DNA of 64,000 bases from Polaribacter irgensii 23-P (GTDB taxonomy: Bacteria > Bacteroidota > Bacteroidia > Flavobacteriales > Flavobacteriaceae), in assembly GCF_000153225.1 (NCBI RefSeq), contig NZ_CH724148.1, forward strand, positions 1,058,640 through 1,122,639. The letters are read 5' to 3'. How positions within the stretch are numbered: position 1 is the stretch's first letter; the number at the start of each line of letters is the position of its first letter. The notes under the pieces were generated by a model. The model did no database searches and had not been told where the DNA came from. It saw nothing but the letters and a program-made list of their open reading frames with translations. Made by a program: the position numbers and the translations under genes. Positions 62,609-64,000 of the stretch are shown piece after piece.

Positions 62609-63736
62609 ATCGATTTTTCAGAATACATAAAGCTCGTTTTTACAGATTATACCCTTCGGACCATAACCTTGGGCACGGCAATATTGGGCTCAATTTGCGG
62701 GATGCTTGGTAGTTTTGCTGTACTGCGAAAACAAAGTTTATTGGGCGATGCTATTTCACACGCAGCATTGCCAGGAATTGCAATCGCTTTTCTAATTACA
62801 GGAACAAAAGAAACCAATGTATTACTAATAGGCGCTTTGGTAAGTGGCTTGTTAGGTGCATTTTGGATTCGAGGTATTACTAAAAGAACACATTTAAAAT
62901 CAGATACTGCTTTGGGTTTAATTTTATCTATTTTTTTTGGGTTTGGAATGTTGTTGCTAACCTATATCCAAAAGTTGCCAAATGCAAATCAATCCGGCTT
63001 GGATAAATTTTTATTTGGACAAGCAGCGACATTATTGGCAAGAGATGTTTGGTTTATGGCGTCTGTAACCTTTGTCTGTTTGGTCGTTCTACTGTTGTTT
63101 TGGAAAGAGTTTAAAATTTTATTGTTTGATGCTGATTATGCGAAGACTTTAGGCTTTAATATTCAACTGATTGATATTTTAATCACTTCATTTATTGTCA
63201 TTGCAATTGTTTTAGGTTTGCAGACAGTGGGTGTTGTATTGATGAGCGCGATGTTATTAGCACCGGCTGCAGCTGCTAGGCAATGGACCAATAGTCTAGG
63301 CATTATGGTGGTGCTAGCTGCATTTTTTGGAGCTAGTTCTGGGGTTATAGGTACAGCAATTAGTGCAAGTCAGAACAATCTATCAACAGGACCCGTTATT
63401 GTTTTAGTGGCAGCTGTTTTTGTGGGCTTCTCTTTTATTTTTTCTCCATCCAGGGGTTTGTTGTTCAGACAAATTAGATTTATCCAGAATAGAAAAGATT
63501 TAGAGTTGCATAAAACGTTGGCCTTTATGTTCGAGATCGTGAAAAGTCACGAGAATATATCGCACCCACATGCCGTAAAAATTTTAAATAATTTCCACGG
63601 GTATACGAGGAAGTCGCTTGGGAAATTAGAGCGAAAAGAATATATAAATGTATCGGGTTCTATGTGGTCTATGACCCCAAAAGGATATCATTTTGCAGCA
63701 AATTTATACAATCAACAAGGAAACGAAAATGAGTAG
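62609..63736 (+). CDS. troC: Metal ABC permease (TroC-like) with C-terminal winged helix
   Basis: A permease of about 375 residues. The coding frame is open from 62606, and family-like sequence starts DFSEYIKLVFTDYTLRT, but the codon in front (62609) is ATC, not ATG. The only ordinary start is TTG 62669, which would drop 20 residues. The membrane part (about 20-285) has GMLGSFAVLRKQSLLGDAISHAALPG and eight or nine helices. A soluble C-terminus (about 295-375) reads as a winged helix ending in WSMTPKGYHFAANLY, like DtxR-type DNA-binding domains. Overlaps troD by 8 nt. Confidence 0.85.
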   Translation: MDFSEYIKLVFTDYTLRTITLGTAILGSICGMLGSFAVLRKQSLLGDAISHAALPGIAIAFLITGTKETNVLLIGALVSGLLGAFWIRGITKRTHLKSDTALGLILSIFFGFGMLLLTYIQKLPNANQSGLDKFLFGQAATLLARDVWFMASVTFVCLVVLLLFWKEFKILLFDADYAKTLGFNIQLIDILITSFIVIAIVLGLQTVGVVLMSAMLLAPAAAARQWTNSLGIMVVLAAFFGASSGVIGTAISASQNNLSTGPVIVLVAAVFVGFSFIFSPSRGLLFRQIRFIQNRKDLELHKTLAFMFEIVKSHENISHPHAVKILNNFHGYTRKSLGKLERKEYINVSGSMWSMTPKGYHFAANLYNQQGNENE

Positions 63737-64000
63737 TGCTCAAATAGAAATACAATTAATTGCCAGTATTGTGGCAATTGCATGCGCAATTCCGGGTACC
63801 TTTTTAGTATTGAGAAAGATGGCGTTAATTAGTGATGCAATCAGCCATTCTATCCTACCGGGATTGGTGTTGGGTTTTTTTATCACACACGATTTAAATT
63901 CTCCTTTGTTAATTATTACGGCCGCTTTATCTGGGGTAGTTACCGTGGTGTTAGTAGAATTTATTCAGAAGACACAATTGGTAAAAGAAGATACTGCAAT
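63729..64000 (+). CDS. troD: Second metal ABC permease (TroD-like), cut by window end
   Basis: The first 90 codons of a permease paralogous to TroC. It starts with ATG inside the end of TroC (MSSAQIEIQLIASIVAIACA), followed by IPGTFLVLRKMALISDAISH, the same family motif. It runs off the right edge in frame. With TroC it would form a heterodimeric channel, as in the Treponema tro operon. Confidence 0.88.
   Translation, partial: MSSAQIEIQLIASIVAIACAIPGTFLVLRKMALISDAISHSILPGLVLGFFITHDLNSPLLIITAALSGVVTVVLVEFIQKTQLVKEDTA

Noticed and set aside
1-64000. Search for CRISPR arrays, insertion sequences, prophage or integrase-linked islands
   Set aside because: No direct-repeat arrays, transposase motifs, terminal inverted repeats or phage genes were seen; the only tRNA has no integrase next to it.

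Overview
The window reads as chromosome of a marine-type member of the Flavobacteriaceae (Bacteroidetes), Polaribacter- or Tenacibaculum-like. The evidence is low GC, many copies of the Bacteroidetes sigma -7 element TAnnTTTG, no clear Shine-Dalgarno sequences, and lineage-specific genes: gldH (gliding), porZ (type IX secretion), DUF4837 and DUF4292 lipoproteins, an HU-CCDC81/SPOR protein and RicT-like PSP1. I saw no insertion sequence, prophage, CRISPR array or rRNA. Most of the window is ordinary core genome.

Layout. 1-9 kb: Zn-ribbon protein, DUF2452, folB, tRNA-Cys, an MBL hydrolase, two secreted lipoprotein peptidases (S8 and M1), then on the minus strand LysE, a PaaE-like reductase and asd. 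9-19 kb: trhO, the ricT-like/gldH/PBP1A operon, a two-subunit CoA transferase, two tandem paralogous mini membrane proteins, exonuclease III, MltD. 19-31 kb: trpS, PlsC, hemolysin III, CYTH, porZ-recO-TonB receptor, SdpI, TesB, acetyltransferase. 31-42 kb: methyltransferase, acyl-CoA dehydrogenase, rnpA, S41 protease, a large protein with a nucleoside-phosphorylase-like C-terminus, a decayed Wzz-like pseudogene, purD, and a PhoR/PhoB-like pair. 42-57 kb: exonuclease, Uup, a nucleotidyltransferase/TPR/DUF4292/EnvC operon, YciA, HU-SPOR, dprA, a kinase-like unknown, EamA, mfd.

The most coherent system is at 57.3-64 kb. A thioredoxin-fold protein and a TonB receptor with a CXXC in its plug diverge from dtxR-troA-troB-troC-troD, which runs off the window. 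A 22-bp palindrome between them overlaps the promoter region of both arms. It looks like a metal-responsive operator controlling outer- and inner-membrane metal uptake together. The TroC permease carries a C-terminal winged-helix domain and appears to lack a canonical start codon.

Other main points. Several genes have a -7 element only 5-6 nt before the ATG, implying leaderless mRNAs. The 37260-37924 gap holds a multiply disabled relic of a two-TM polysaccharide chain-length-type protein. Two conserved proteins of unknown function (35571-37259 and 51828-52895) carry motif sets of a nucleosidase/phosphorylase and of a kinase-like fold. Family names are from recognition by eye and memory; no search was run.
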